Assembly: GCA_029937635.1 (NCBI GenBank)
Contig: JAPYPM010000004.1
Span: forward strand, 1-26,507
Direction: 5' to 3'
Source of the DNA: Nitrospinaceae bacterium
Lineage (GTDB): Bacteria > Nitrospinota > Nitrospinia > Nitrospinales > VA-1
Length of the DNA stretch: 26,507 nt
The position numbers and the translations under genes are program-made. The notes under the pieces are model-generated. The model searched no databases and was not told the DNA's origin. It was given only the letters and a program-made list of their open reading frames with translations. How positions within the stretch are numbered: the stretch's first letter is position 1; the number at the start of each line of letters is the position of its first letter. Of the stretch, positions 8,938 through 17,687 are shown one piece after another.

Positions 8938-9825
8938 ATGCATAAGATAAATGAAATTTGCAAGGACGGCAAATCTTTACCCTTAAGTACAGGAGGGAAT
9001 TTAAGAGTCGTTTTTTTGGGAGTTGGATCCGCTTTTACAAAGCGTAACCGGCAATCCAATTTTCTAATTATACAGAAAAATCATCACGTTTTAGTAGATT
9101 GTGGCACTCTTGGGTCCTTAGCTCTTGATGATGTTGGATTAAGTGTAAGTGAAGTACAATGTTATCTCCCAACCCACAGTCATGCCGATCATATCGGAGG
9201 TTTTGAGGAAGTTGCTTTAGTTAATCGCTACCTTTCAAACTCCTCTAATAAACCGAAAATGGTTATCCCGAAAGACTATCAACATTTACTTTGGACTAAG
9301 AGTCTTGCTGGGGGATTAGAGTTTTGTGAGGTTTCGCAAGGTAAACCACTCGAGTTAACAGATTTTTTTGATATTCTTCGTCCAAAAGAAACGGAATTAC
9401 TTGGAAGAAAAGTTTGGTCTTATAAGCATGGACCGATGGAATTGGTTCTCATGCGGTCACGCCATATCCCAGATTCTGCGATTAATATTGATGAGGCGCA
9501 ATGGTGTACTGGAATTTTGATAAATAGGAGAGTATGGATTTCTGGAGATACTATGTTTGATAAAGACTATCCTAATCAGTTTTCGAGATTATCAGAAGTG
9601 ATGTTCCACGATTGTCAAATATTTCAAGGCGGAGTTCATGCGTCCTATCATGAGCTGATGACACTACCTAATGAGATACGTTCTAAAATATATCTATATC
9701 ACTACAATGATAATTGGGACAAGCCAAAAACTTGGGTTAAAGATTCAGATAATTTTACAGGTGATCCTATCAAAGACGGATTTCTGGGTTGGGCCAATCA
9801 ACAAGTAGCGTACGACTTTGAATAG
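8938..9825 (+). CDS. Metallo-beta-lactamase-fold hydrolase (RNase Z/phosphodiesterase-like)
   Basis: A soluble 295-residue protein with the full two-metal ligand set of the superfamily: THSHADHIGG (H80, H82, D84, H85), H176 in MRSRHIPDS, D204 in ISGDT, and H255 in YLYHYND. The N-terminal strand FLGVGSAFTKRNRQSN and the 'DCGTLG' strand resemble the RNase Z/arylsulfatase/cyclic phosphodiesterase branch rather than true beta-lactamases. The substrate cannot be told from sequence: tRNA 3' processing lacks its exosite here, and a phosphodiester or lactone hydrolase is equally possible. An in-frame upstream start was not found. The following gene begins 103 bases downstream and may be a separate unit. 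Confidence 0.82.
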   Translation: MHKINEICKDGKSLPLSTGGNLRVVFLGVGSAFTKRNRQSNFLIIQKNHHVLVDCGTLGSLALDDVGLSVSEVQCYLPTHSHADHIGGFEEVALVNRYLSNSSNKPKMVIPKDYQHLLWTKSLAGGLEFCEVSQGKPLELTDFFDILRPKETELLGRKVWSYKHGPMELVLMRSRHIPDSAINIDEAQWCTGILINRRVWISGDTMFDKDYPNQFSRLSEVMFHDCQIFQGGVHASYHELMTLPNEIRSKIYLYHYNDNWDKPKTWVKDSDNFTGDPIKDGFLGWANQQVAYDFE

Positions 9826-9928
9826 TCTTGGCATAAAAAATCTGTTGAATGCTGAAAATAAGAGAACAGACCTAGAATAGATTGCTTGATTATAGAAAAA
9901 AATATAGAAACTTTCATAGCTAAGCGCA

Positions 9929-11977
9929 GTGTCCCCTAAATTTTTGTCACCTATCCCAAAATCAATCTTATTAAGTTTTATTGCAGTTATTATCCTAGGT
10001 ACAGTCATTAGACTGGTGGCTATTTCTGTTCCCTTATATGGAGATGAACTAGCAACAATATCGATTTGGGCAAGCATGCCTCTTCTAGATATTCCCACGC
10101 ATTATGAATATCCAAACAATCATATTTTTCACACTCTCGTCGTCGCTACAATATTTAAGATATTTGGGTTAGACCCATTTTTAATACGTACTCCAGTTCT
10201 AATTTGTGGGATTGGGAGTATAGCGTTAGCGTTTTTTACCACTCATCGAATTACGCGAAACTTTCATGCTGGGCTAGCAGTTTCATTACTAATTGCAATT
10301 AATGGTGGTCATATTTTTTATTCGACAAATGCAAGGGGATATATGTTGATTCTCCTTATTGGGCAGTATATTTTTCACCGTTTGATCGTCTGGATAGATG
10401 AATCTAAAGATTCTTTAAGAGGCTCTAAGGAATTTTTTAATTTAAAAGAACTTTCTGTATTAGCAGGGCTTATGATGATTGGCACTTGGACACTACCTAC
10501 ATTTGTATTTTTTGAGGGATCATTGGGTTTATTTTTTCTTATATCCATTGTTCTATCAAAGCCTAGTCGATGGTTAGATCTTTCAAGTCCATATTTTAAA
10601 AACCTTATAGTGCTAATGATTTGCTTATTAGGTTTGTATGTACAGTATTTTATTTTAATTTCACCAGAAATGTTTAAGCTTGGTTTGTCTAATGCGGCCC
10701 AGTCAGAATTGAGATCTTTTCCTATATCCGTTTTAATTAGTTGGATTCAACCAATTAAATCTGGTGAAATATTTACTATTATATTAGTAGTAATTGGATT
10801 CTTTACCTTGCTTCATACCAATAGAGCAACATTTATATTAGTTGTTTGTTTATTAGTGTTTCCTCCCGTAGTTTCGTATCTAGCCAGTCTTTCAGGTTTG
10901 ATTGAAATAACTCCACACTCAAGAGTATTTTTTTATCTACAACCAATATTTATATTGTGTTCAGTTATTGGTGCCTTAGGGATCTTTAATAAAATGCGAA
11001 ATAAATTAGAAGAATCAGCAGGTAAAATAGTTATAGGTTCGATTTTGATCCTAGTCACATTTATGTCAGGCAAAGAATTACTTCAGGTAACTTGGCCAGG
11101 CAGGTTCTCCTATCAACGACTTGACATTGTTGCGAAATTTGTAAAAGATTTAGGAACTAATGATTTAATTGTATTATCTCGACGTCCACATATCGAATAT
11201 TATTTGTATGGTGGAAAGGAAACAACAAAGCGCGTTAATAAAATTATAAACGAAGGAAAGTTGGGGGATATTTATTTTGTAGAGTATGGCGAAGAAGCCG
11301 AATCAGATACATTAAAGATTAATGAGGAAGGTATAGAGTATTTGCACTTAAATGATTACCTTCAAGTTACAAAAACAAAGGGAAAGTCAGAAAGTATTAT
11401 AATACCTATAAAATTATTTATATCGGAACAACGTATTGGGAACTTTACATTTCGTAAAGTAAATCCAGAGTTTATATTTAATAACTATGTTTTAAGATCA
11501 CCAGCAGATTTAAAGAGATGGCATAATAGGCTTAATTCTGCACCGGTAAAATTAGAACCTCCTTCTATGCATCCGGGAGGATTGCCTGCATTAAAGGTTT
11601 TAGAATCAAGTATTTTAATAGCCAAGAAAGAAGATCAGTTAAATGACACCTTTTTTTCAATTAATATTAATTTGATATCTTCCGAACGAAATTTAGGGAA
11701 AAAAGTTTCTTATCTTCATGCGGTTGAAGAGGGCGGGAAGTATGTTTATAAGAATGCATGGTTATTGAATGAGTGGATATTGGATCATCCTTATGGCCCA
11801 CATATTCTAAACTTAGATTGGCAGACAAAAATATTTATCACGGAAGGAAGACAACCTGTGGAAATTATTAGAACACAAAAATTAGAACAAGGAGAATCTG
11901 GTCGCCTGCGTGGTATTCAGAGTTACAGATTAGTTATGAAGAAAAACAAACTAAAGTCTGATAGAGATAAATTATGA
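9929..11977 (+). CDS. GT-C fold membrane glycosyltransferase (PMT/ArnT-like, GT39/GT83 type)
   Basis: An integral membrane sugar transferase that would use a polyprenyl-phosphate sugar on the outer face of the inner membrane. The first ~380 residues hold about ten hydrophobic segments. After the first comes YGDELAT, whose D39-E40 matches the catalytic acidic pair in the first periplasmic loop of the family, followed by a YPNNHIFHTL stretch. From about residue 385 to 682 is a hydrophilic, presumably periplasmic domain I do not recognise. The start is GTG at 9929: an in-frame stop lies at 9917 and no Met occurs before residue 49. Its stop overlaps the hldD start (ATGA, 11974-11977), so it is translationally coupled to heptose synthesis, which suggests LPS decoration. 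The acceptor is unknown. Confidence 0.8.
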   Translation: MSPKFLSPIPKSILLSFIAVIILGTVIRLVAISVPLYGDELATISIWASMPLLDIPTHYEYPNNHIFHTLVVATIFKIFGLDPFLIRTPVLICGIGSIALAFFTTHRITRNFHAGLAVSLLIAINGGHIFYSTNARGYMLILLIGQYIFHRLIVWIDESKDSLRGSKEFFNLKELSVLAGLMMIGTWTLPTFVFFEGSLGLFFLISIVLSKPSRWLDLSSPYFKNLIVLMICLLGLYVQYFILISPEMFKLGLSNAAQSELRSFPISVLISWIQPIKSGEIFTIILVVIGFFTLLHTNRATFILVVCLLVFPPVVSYLASLSGLIEITPHSRVFFYLQPIFILCSVIGALGIFNKMRNKLEESAGKIVIGSILILVTFMSGKELLQVTWPGRFSYQRLDIVAKFVKDLGTNDLIVLSRRPHIEYYLYGGKETTKRVNKIINEGKLGDIYFVEYGEEAESDTLKINEEGIEYLHLNDYLQVTKTKGKSESIIIPIKLFISEQRIGNFTFRKVNPEFIFNNYVLRSPADLKRWHNRLNSAPVKLEPPSMHPGGLPALKVLESSILIAKKEDQLNDTFFSININLISSERNLGKKVSYLHAVEEGGKYVYKNAWLLNEWILDHPYGPHILNLDWQTKIFITEGRQPVEIIRTQKLEQGESGRLRGIQSYRLVMKKNKLKSDRDKL

Positions 11978-12945
11978 TTGTTGTAACTGGTGGTGCAGGT
12001 TTTATTGGGAGTGCTATCGCTCAAGAATTAAATATAAGAGGAAGGAAAGATATCATTATAGTTGATGATATTGATCACTTTGAAAAAGAAAAAAATATTG
12101 CATCAATCAAATATAAAGAATTAAGAGGAAAGGATCTTTTTTTAAAGAAGGTCCTAAGTCGAGAAATAGATTCAATAGAGATGATAATTCACATGGGAGC
12201 CTGTTCTTCAACGACAGAAACCGATGAAAAATTTCTTACAAAAAATAATTACCATTATACACGGCATCTTGCAACTTATGCCTTGGAAAAAGATGTTCGT
12301 TTTATTTATGCTTCAAGTGCTGCAACTTATGGAAATGGAGAAATAGGTTATAGCGATGACGAATCAAAACTTAATACATTAAAGCCACTTAACTTATATG
12401 GTGAAAGTAAACATAAGTTTGATCTGTGGGTAAAAAGCCAAGGTGTTCTTGATCGTGTTGTAGGCCTAAAATATTTTAATATTTTTGGACCAAATGAGTA
12501 CCATAAGGGAAATATGCAAAGCATGGTGATAAAAGGATTTATTCAGGCAAGGGAAAAAAATAAAATTTGTCTATTTAAATCATATCAAAAAGAATATCAG
12601 GATGGTGACCAGGAGAGAGATTTTCTTTACATAAAAGATGCAGTTAAGATGACTTTATTTTTTCTAGACCATCCAACTATTGGTGGGATTTTTAATATTG
12701 GATCCGGTAAGGCTAGAAATTGGAACGATCTCGCGGCAACAATTTTTAAAGCAATGGGTAGAGATCCTAAAATTGAATATATTCCAATGCCAGAAACTAT
12801 TCGTAATCAATACCAGTACCATACCTGTGCAGAAACCCAAAAGCTTCTCGAAGCTGGCTATACTTTGCCGATAAACTCTATAGAAGAGGGTATTATAGAT
12901 TATGTTAAAAACTATCTTATACCTAATAAGCGACTAGGAAATTAG
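11974..12945 (+). CDS. hldD: ADP-L-glycero-D-manno-heptose 6-epimerase
   Basis: Converts ADP-D-glycero-manno-heptose to the L-glycero form, the last step in making the heptose donor for LPS inner core. It is an extended short-chain dehydrogenase: NAD(P)-binding TGGAGFIG at 5-12 and catalytic Y142-x3-K146 in NLYGESKHK. The HldD hallmarks HMGACSSTTETD and KYFNIFGPNEYHKGNM are present, and these separate it from GalE or RmlB. At 323 residues it has normal length. The start overlaps the stop of the membrane glycosyltransferase by 4 bases. It converges on hldE with a 30-base gap, so the other heptose genes are on the opposite strand. Confidence 0.95.
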   Translation: MIVVTGGAGFIGSAIAQELNIRGRKDIIIVDDIDHFEKEKNIASIKYKELRGKDLFLKKVLSREIDSIEMIIHMGACSSTTETDEKFLTKNNYHYTRHLATYALEKDVRFIYASSAATYGNGEIGYSDDESKLNTLKPLNLYGESKHKFDLWVKSQGVLDRVVGLKYFNIFGPNEYHKGNMQSMVIKGFIQAREKNKICLFKSYQKEYQDGDQERDFLYIKDAVKMTLFFLDHPTIGGIFNIGSGKARNWNDLAATIFKAMGRDPKIEYIPMPETIRNQYQYHTCAETQKLLEAGYTLPINSIEEGIIDYVKNYLIPNKRLGN

Positions 12946-12975
12946 TCTAAAGATTGGATGCCAAGTATTTGGATT

Positions 12976-14445
12976 CTAATTGGACTTGTGGTTTTCAAGA
13001 ATTTTTGTAACTATATTTGTTGTTGAAAGTCCTTTAACAATAGGGATGAGTTCTACTTTTGCACCATAACCTTCGACAATTTCACGCCCAGCGATTTCAT
13101 CTATATTATAGTCATTTCCTTTGACAAGAATATCTGGACGTACTTGGCGAATGATTTCTTCCGGCGTATTTTCATCAAAAATAGTAATGTAGTCGACGAA
13201 TTTCAATGCAGAGATAATATTCGCACGTTCTTTTTCTGTCTTGATCGGGCGACCATTCCCTTTAATGGCTTTAACAGACCTATCGCTATTGAGCCCAACC
13301 ACTAAAAGGTCTCCTTTTTCTCGGGCCTTTTGTAAAAATTCAATATGTCCTCCATGAATAAGATCAAAACAGCCGTTAGTGAATACAACTATTTTACCCA
13401 CACTCTTTGCAAGGCTAACAGTTTTGGTTAGTTCTTCTAGATTCAGCACAGATTTTGAGGTACGGAGCATTTCTTCATCAAGATATTCATCAATTTCAGC
13501 TAAGGAAACAACAGCGGTTCCCACTTTACCAACAACAATACTAGCAGCTATATTAGATAAACAAGCCGAATCTTGATAATTGAGCCCAATAGCTAGGGCC
13601 ATAGCAAGAACAGAAACGACCGTATCACCAGCTCCGGTAACATCAAAAACTTCTTTTGCTTGAGTAGGAATATCAATCGGATTTTCTTTATTTGGATAAA
13701 GAGTCATGCCGTCCTTACCCCGAGTGATCAAAATTAACTCTGCATGAGTTAGGTTTAATAGGTATTCAGCTGCACGGTCTAAATCTATTTTATCAACAAT
13801 TTTAATGGGGACAGCTTTTTCTACCTCAAATTGGTTAGGAGTGATAATAGTTGCTCCTTTATATAATTCAAAATTAGAGCTTTTAGGATCAACGAGAACT
13901 CGTTTTTTTGAATTACTAGCCCTATGTATTATAGCGCTAAAAACCTTTTCTGTAAGAATGCCTTTGCGATAGTCTGAGCAAATCACAATATCCATATCAG
14001 GCAGAGTTTTATTGATAAACTTGATAATTTTATGCTCAGTTTCTTCTGTAATAGGCCGATTATCTTCTTTATCAATGCGAAGAATTTGTTGGTTATGACC
14101 AATAACTCTAATTTTAGATGTGGTGGGTCTGTACACAAAACGGAAAATACCCTGAGATGTTATTTTTTTTTCTTCTACAAGAGAGAGTAATTTGTCACCT
14201 TTTTCATCGTTACCTATTGCTCCGACAAGATAAACTTCGCATCCAAGAGCAACAAGGTTATTAGCAACATTTGCAGCACCCCCTAAAGTCAGATTCTCTG
14301 ATTTAGTTTCAAGTATAGGTACCGGTGCTTCTGGGGATATACGGCTGACTGAACCCCATATATACTCATCGAGAATAAGGTCACCTACAACCATGATTCG
14401 AGGTTGATGTTCGCTTTCAAGAAAATCTTTAAATTTTGTTTTCAT
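12976..14445 (-). CDS. hldE: Bifunctional heptose-7-phosphate kinase / heptose-1-phosphate adenylyltransferase
   Basis: Phosphorylates D-glycero-D-manno-heptose 7-phosphate at C1 and, after dephosphorylation, adenylates it. The N-terminal ribokinase-type domain (about 1-330) has GGAANVANNL and the catalytic DVTGAGD (D268-D274). The C-terminal nucleotidyltransferase (about 345-489) has FTNGCFDLIHGGH with H364-x-G-H367 and ends with VKGLSTTNIVTKI. At 489 residues it matches the fused enterobacterial form (477). Its start lies inside gmhA (17-base overlap), so the two are coupled. The intermediate phosphatase gmhB is not in this window. Confidence 0.95.
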   Translation of the reverse strand: MKTKFKDFLESEHQPRIMVVGDLILDEYIWGSVSRISPEAPVPILETKSENLTLGGAANVANNLVALGCEVYLVGAIGNDEKGDKLLSLVEEKKITSQGIFRFVYRPTTSKIRVIGHNQQILRIDKEDNRPITEETEHKIIKFINKTLPDMDIVICSDYRKGILTEKVFSAIIHRASNSKKRVLVDPKSSNFELYKGATIITPNQFEVEKAVPIKIVDKIDLDRAAEYLLNLTHAELILITRGKDGMTLYPNKENPIDIPTQAKEVFDVTGAGDTVVSVLAMALAIGLNYQDSACLSNIAASIVVGKVGTAVVSLAEIDEYLDEEMLRTSKSVLNLEELTKTVSLAKSVGKIVVFTNGCFDLIHGGHIEFLQKAREKGDLLVVGLNSDRSVKAIKGNGRPIKTEKERANIISALKFVDYITIFDENTPEEIIRQVRPDILVKGNDYNIDEIAGREIVEGYGAKVELIPIVKGLSTTNIVTKILENHKSN

Positions 14446-15007
14446 TTATGAGATCTTGTTCAATGATTTCGCAAATAATATGACCGACCGTGATATGTAC
14501 TTCTTGAATGCGTGCCGTGTCATTGGATGGAACTATAATACCGATGTCAACACAATCTTTCATATTTCCCCCCTCGTGACCCATAAGACCTATCGTTTTG
14601 GAGCCTAACTTTCGAGCAAGTTTGAGTGCAAGAATTACATTTTTAGAATTACCACTAGTACTTATCCCAACTACGGCGTCATTTGGAGTTGCAAGCGCTT
14701 CAATTTGACGAGAAAAAATGGTCTCAAATCCATAATCATTTCCAAGAGCAGTCAATGAGGAAGAGTCAACAGTTAAAGCAAGTGCAGGTATTGCTTTACG
14801 CTCTTTTTTAAACCGTCCAATCAATTCGGCTGCAATGTGTTGGGAGTCAGCAGCACTTCCGCCGTTACCCATTAGAAGTAATTTACCTCCATTAGATAAA
14901 CAATCTCTTATGGTATGGGCAGCCTTCAAGATTTCACCAGCCAAGGTATCGGCAACTTGGTATTTCAAATCACCGCTATCTTTTAAAAATTTTCTTACAC
15001 GATCCAT
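14429..15007 (-). CDS. gmhA: Sedoheptulose-7-phosphate isomerase
   Basis: Turns sedoheptulose 7-phosphate into D-glycero-D-manno-heptose 7-phosphate, the first committed step to LPS heptose. It is a single SIS domain with the sugar-phosphate loop GNGGSAADSQHIAAEL near residues 48-63, a second loop VGISTSGNSKN, and the C-terminal EVHITVGHIICEIIE helix that carries active-site residues. At 192 residues it equals the E. coli length. It could be confused with the SIS protein DiaA, but its position directly before hldE settles the assignment. It lies 59 bases after the UDP-glucuronate decarboxylase gene. Confidence 0.94.
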   Translation of the reverse strand: MDRVRKFLKDSGDLKYQVADTLAGEILKAAHTIRDCLSNGGKLLLMGNGGSAADSQHIAAELIGRFKKERKAIPALALTVDSSSLTALGNDYGFETIFSRQIEALATPNDAVVGISTSGNSKNVILALKLARKLGSKTIGLMGHEGGNMKDCVDIGIIVPSNDTARIQEVHITVGHIICEIIEQDLINENKI

Positions 15008-15066
15008 TAAATTATAAATATAGTTAAAAAAGTTATTAGTTTTTTATTATGATTGAAAAAATTAAC

Positions 15067-16020
15067 TTATTTTTCTTTAGTGGTTTTAATGTCTAGTTGG
15101 GTTTTAAAATAATCTATGGTTGCCTTCAGCCCTTCATCTAATTGAACATGCGGTTTCCAGCCTAAATATTTTATTGCTTTATCTATGTTAGGTTGTCGAA
15201 CTTTTGGGTCATCCTTTGGCAAAGGAAGATATGAGATTTTACTATGACTTCCGGTAGCTTGCAAAATTTTATCAGCCATTTGCTGAATTGTCATCTCAAT
15301 AGGATTTCCAATATTAGTCGGGTCGTTAATATTAGACATCAGTAATCTATAGATTCCTTCTATTAGATCGGAGACGTAGCAAAAACTTCTTGTCTGAGAT
15401 CCATCTCCAAATGTAGTGATTTCATTTCCTGTAAGCGCTTGTTTAATAAAATTTGGTATTGCCCTTCCATCGTTAAGACGCATACGGGGACCATAAGTAT
15501 TGAAAATTCTAACAATTTTGGTGTCGATATTATGGTAGCGGTGGTAAGCCATTGTAATGGCTTCCGCAAAGCGCTTTGCCTCATCGTAGACTCCTCGTGG
15601 GCCAACCGGATTAACATTACCCCAATAATCTTCTCTTTGTGGGTGAATTAAAGGATCTCCGTATACTTCAGAAGTAGAGGCAATTAGCAAAACGGACTTC
15701 TTTTTTTTAGCTAAACCAAGTACATTGTGAGTGCCTAGAGAGCCAACTTTTAATGTTGGTATAGGATGCTCAAGATAGTCGATAGGGCTTGCGGGCGAAG
15801 CAAAATGTAAGATGTAATCTAACGGTCCATCAATATTAATAAATTTGGTGACGTTGTGTTCAATAAAATTGAATCGATCATTTTTAATATGTTTTATATT
15901 TGAAAGGGACCCAGTAATCAGGTTGTCCATACAAATAACTTCATGGTCCTTATTTAATAGATAGTCACATAAATGAGAACCAAGAAATCCAGCGCCTCCG
16001 GTAATCAAAGTTCGGTGCAT
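15067..16020 (-). CDS. UDP-glucuronate decarboxylase (UDP-xylose synthase)
   Basis: Converts UDP-glucuronate to UDP-xylose through a 4-keto intermediate. This NAD-dependent extended SDR has TGGAGFLGSHL at 7-17, the HFASPASPIDY segment, STSEVYGDP with E118, catalytic Y145-x3-K149 in GVYDEAKR, and RIFNTYGPRM. Together these are diagnostic of UXS rather than of dTDP-glucose dehydratase or epimerases. At 317 residues it matches bacterial UXS. It lies 29 bases after fmt and before gmhA, within an operon that otherwise serves translation and LPS heptose. A xylose or xylose-derived residue in LPS or another envelope glycan is the natural inference. Homology with the ArnA decarboxylase domain leaves a 4-keto-pentose product as an alternative. 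Confidence 0.9.
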   Translation of the reverse strand: MHRTLITGGAGFLGSHLCDYLLNKDHEVICMDNLITGSLSNIKHIKNDRFNFIEHNVTKFINIDGPLDYILHFASPASPIDYLEHPIPTLKVGSLGTHNVLGLAKKKKSVLLIASTSEVYGDPLIHPQREDYWGNVNPVGPRGVYDEAKRFAEAITMAYHRYHNIDTKIVRIFNTYGPRMRLNDGRAIPNFIKQALTGNEITTFGDGSQTRSFCYVSDLIEGIYRLLMSNINDPTNIGNPIEMTIQQMADKILQATGSHSKISYLPLPKDDPKVRQPNIDKAIKYLGWKPHVQLDEGLKATIDYFKTQLDIKTTKEK

Positions 16021-16049
16021 AGTTTTTTCTCGTTAGTTAAAGACTAATT

Positions 16050-16994
16050 TTAAAGTGAAGATTTTTTTTCAAACTTACTTCCTATAATTAATTTGTGTCC
16101 AGCTAAAAAGCTTTTTACGTCCATTCTCTTTTTACCTTCGGGTTGTAATTCTGTAATGATAATTTTTTTACTTTGGGTTCCAACCTCTATGCCATGACCA
16201 GAAATACGCAAAATAACACCTGGCTGATTAGACGAATCACAGTTTTTTATTTCAGTTTTACAGATTTTAAAACGTTTAGACTCTAAAAATGAAAATGCAC
16301 CTGGCCAGGGCGCAAGTCCGCGAACTAGATTGTGAATTTTAATAGCAGGTTGATTCCATTGTATCAAGCCATCTTCCTTTTTAAGTTTAGGGGCATAGGA
16401 AGCTAATTTTATGTTTTGGGAAGTCCCTTCCAATGATCCACAATCAAACTGGTTTAGTGTTTCCAAAACCAAATCAGAACCTTTTTGCGCTAAGGTATCG
16501 TGGAGGGACTGGGCATCATCGTCATCATTAATTGGAACTTTATGAGCGAGTAAAACATCACCTGTATCAAGCCCCGTATTCATTTTCATAGTAGTAATTC
16601 CTGTTTCTGTTTCTCCGTTAATGATAGACCAGTTAATGGGAGCAGCACCACGATATTTGGGTAGTAGAGAAGAGTGTAAATTTATACAGAAATGAAGCGG
16701 AAGAGCTAGCAAAGCTTGGTCTAAAATTTGACCGAATGCAACAACAATAAAAAAATCTGCGTTCAATATACCTAAGGTTTTTACAACCTCAAGATTCGTG
16801 CATTTTTTAGGTTGAAGTATGGGGATATTATTTTCTAATGCGAACTGTTTTACAGGAGGTGGAGTTGATTCACGACCTCGCCCCTTGGGTCGATCAGGTT
16901 GAGTGACTACTAATTGAACATTATGATGCGATCTATATAGTTTTTTTAGGGTGGGGATAGAAAATTCTGGAGTCCCCATAAATACAATATTCAT
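16050..16994 (-). CDS. fmt: Methionyl-tRNA formyltransferase
   Basis: Formylates initiator Met-tRNA with 10-formyl-tetrahydrofolate. The N-terminal formyltransferase domain has MGTPEFSIP at the start, INLHSSLLPKYRGAAPINW with catalytic N105 and H107, and GLDTGD with D143. These match N106/H108/D144 of the E. coli enzyme. The C-terminal OB-like tRNA-binding domain is present (RGLAPWPGAF near 238-247). The length (314) is normal. Its ATG overlaps the def stop as ATGA (16991-16994), the classic def-fmt coupling. Confidence 0.96.
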   Translation of the reverse strand: MNIVFMGTPEFSIPTLKKLYRSHHNVQLVVTQPDRPKGRGRESTPPPVKQFALENNIPILQPKKCTNLEVVKTLGILNADFFIVVAFGQILDQALLALPLHFCINLHSSLLPKYRGAAPINWSIINGETETGITTMKMNTGLDTGDVLLAHKVPINDDDDAQSLHDTLAQKGSDLVLETLNQFDCGSLEGTSQNIKLASYAPKLKKEDGLIQWNQPAIKIHNLVRGLAPWPGAFSFLESKRFKICKTEIKNCDSSNQPGVILRISGHGIEVGTQSKKIIITELQPEGKKRMDVKSFLAGHKLIIGSKFEKKSSL

Positions 16995-17503
16995 GCTACT
17001 AATTCTTTAAGTTTTTTCTTGAACTTGCGTTGCATGATACTTCGTTTTACTTTGCTTAGATTATCCCAGAAAAGAATACCTTTTAAGTGGTCCATTTCAT
17101 GCTGAAATGCTCTGGCAAGAAAACCTTCGGCTTCGTAACGTAACGCGTCTCCTTTAAGATCGTAACCTTTAATTTCAACATGTTGGAAGCGATTAATCTC
17201 TGCAAAGACTTCAGGAATACTAAGGCAACCTTCTTCAGCCATGACTAATTCCTCCGAAGCAGTAATCACTGGATTAATAATAATAACTGGGTCACGTTTT
17301 TCTTTTTCAATACCCACATCAATAACGAAAAGATTAGAGGATACCCCCACTTGATTTGCAGCCAAACCTAATCCAGAGGCTGCATACATGGTTTCGATCA
17401 TGTTATCTGTTAACTTGACTAAAGTTTCATCGATATTTTCAACCTTCAGGCATTTTTTACGGAGTATCGAATCCGTGCAGTTGACAATTTTTAAAAGGGG
17501 CAT
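16991..17503 (-). CDS. def: Peptide deformylase
   Basis: Removes the N-formyl group from nascent proteins, a metal-dependent reaction at the ribosome exit. All three family motifs are intact: GLGLAANQ (44-51), EGCLS (91-95, with metal ligand C93) and QHEMDH (134-139, with H135, E136 and H139). At 170 residues it has the length of the type I Gram-negative enzyme. It is the first gene of the run def-fmt-uxs-gmhA-hldE, with a TATAAT and a perfect inverted repeat just upstream. Confidence 0.96.
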   Translation of the reverse strand: MPLLKIVNCTDSILRKKCLKVENIDETLVKLTDNMIETMYAASGLGLAANQVGVSSNLFVIDVGIEKEKRDPVIIINPVITASEELVMAEEGCLSIPEVFAEINRFQHVEIKGYDLKGDALRYEAEGFLARAFQHEMDHLKGILFWDNLSKVKRSIMQRKFKKKLKELVA

Positions 17504-17522
17504 GATTTTAAATAAGTGGAAA

Positions 17523-17551
17523 ATTATAAAAGATATGCTACGTGATTTAAT
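17523..17551 (-). promoter_or_regulatory. Candidate promoter of the def-fmt-uxs-gmhA-hldE operon
   Basis: A perfect -10 (TATAAT, minus strand, 17523-17528) lies 20 bases upstream of the def ATG. The hexamer 17 bases further up reads ATTAAA, a poor -35. This is typical of a promoter that relies on its -10 or on an activator. The leader would be very short. Confidence 0.45.
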
Positions 17552-17567
17552 AACTATAAGTTATTAA
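17547..17567. promoter_or_regulatory. Perfect inverted repeat overlapping the def promoter -35: operator candidate
   Basis: Arms TTAATAACT (17547-17555) and AGTTATTAA (17559-17567) are perfectly complementary around a 3-base centre ATA. No T run follows on either strand, so it does not look like a terminator for argJ. It covers the -35 position of the def promoter, the usual place for a dimeric repressor or activator site. The protein that binds it is not identifiable here. Confidence 0.45.
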
Positions 17568-17687
17568 GGTTAGTATTTTATTAAAAATTTTTTCATGGTC
17601 ATTCAGTTATTTATAGAAAATTTAAGTAATTTTGTCTTCAAGATACAGTAGAAGTTGAAAAAGAAAAGATTTTAGCTTCAAAGCTCT

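Noticed and set aside
8904..8945. A 13-codon ORF overlapping the start of the metal-dependent hydrolase gene, possible leader peptide
   Set aside because: No ribosome site, no run of regulatory codons and no attenuator-like hairpins; short ORFs like this are expected by chance.
12940..12980. Terminator between hldD and hldE
   Set aside because: Only AATTAG/CTAATT and a four-bp CCAA/TTGG stem are found, with no T run.
17672..17685. AGCTT/AAGCT hairpin just after argJ as a terminator
   Set aside because: The stem is at most five bp with a two-base loop, and the T-rich tail is interrupted.
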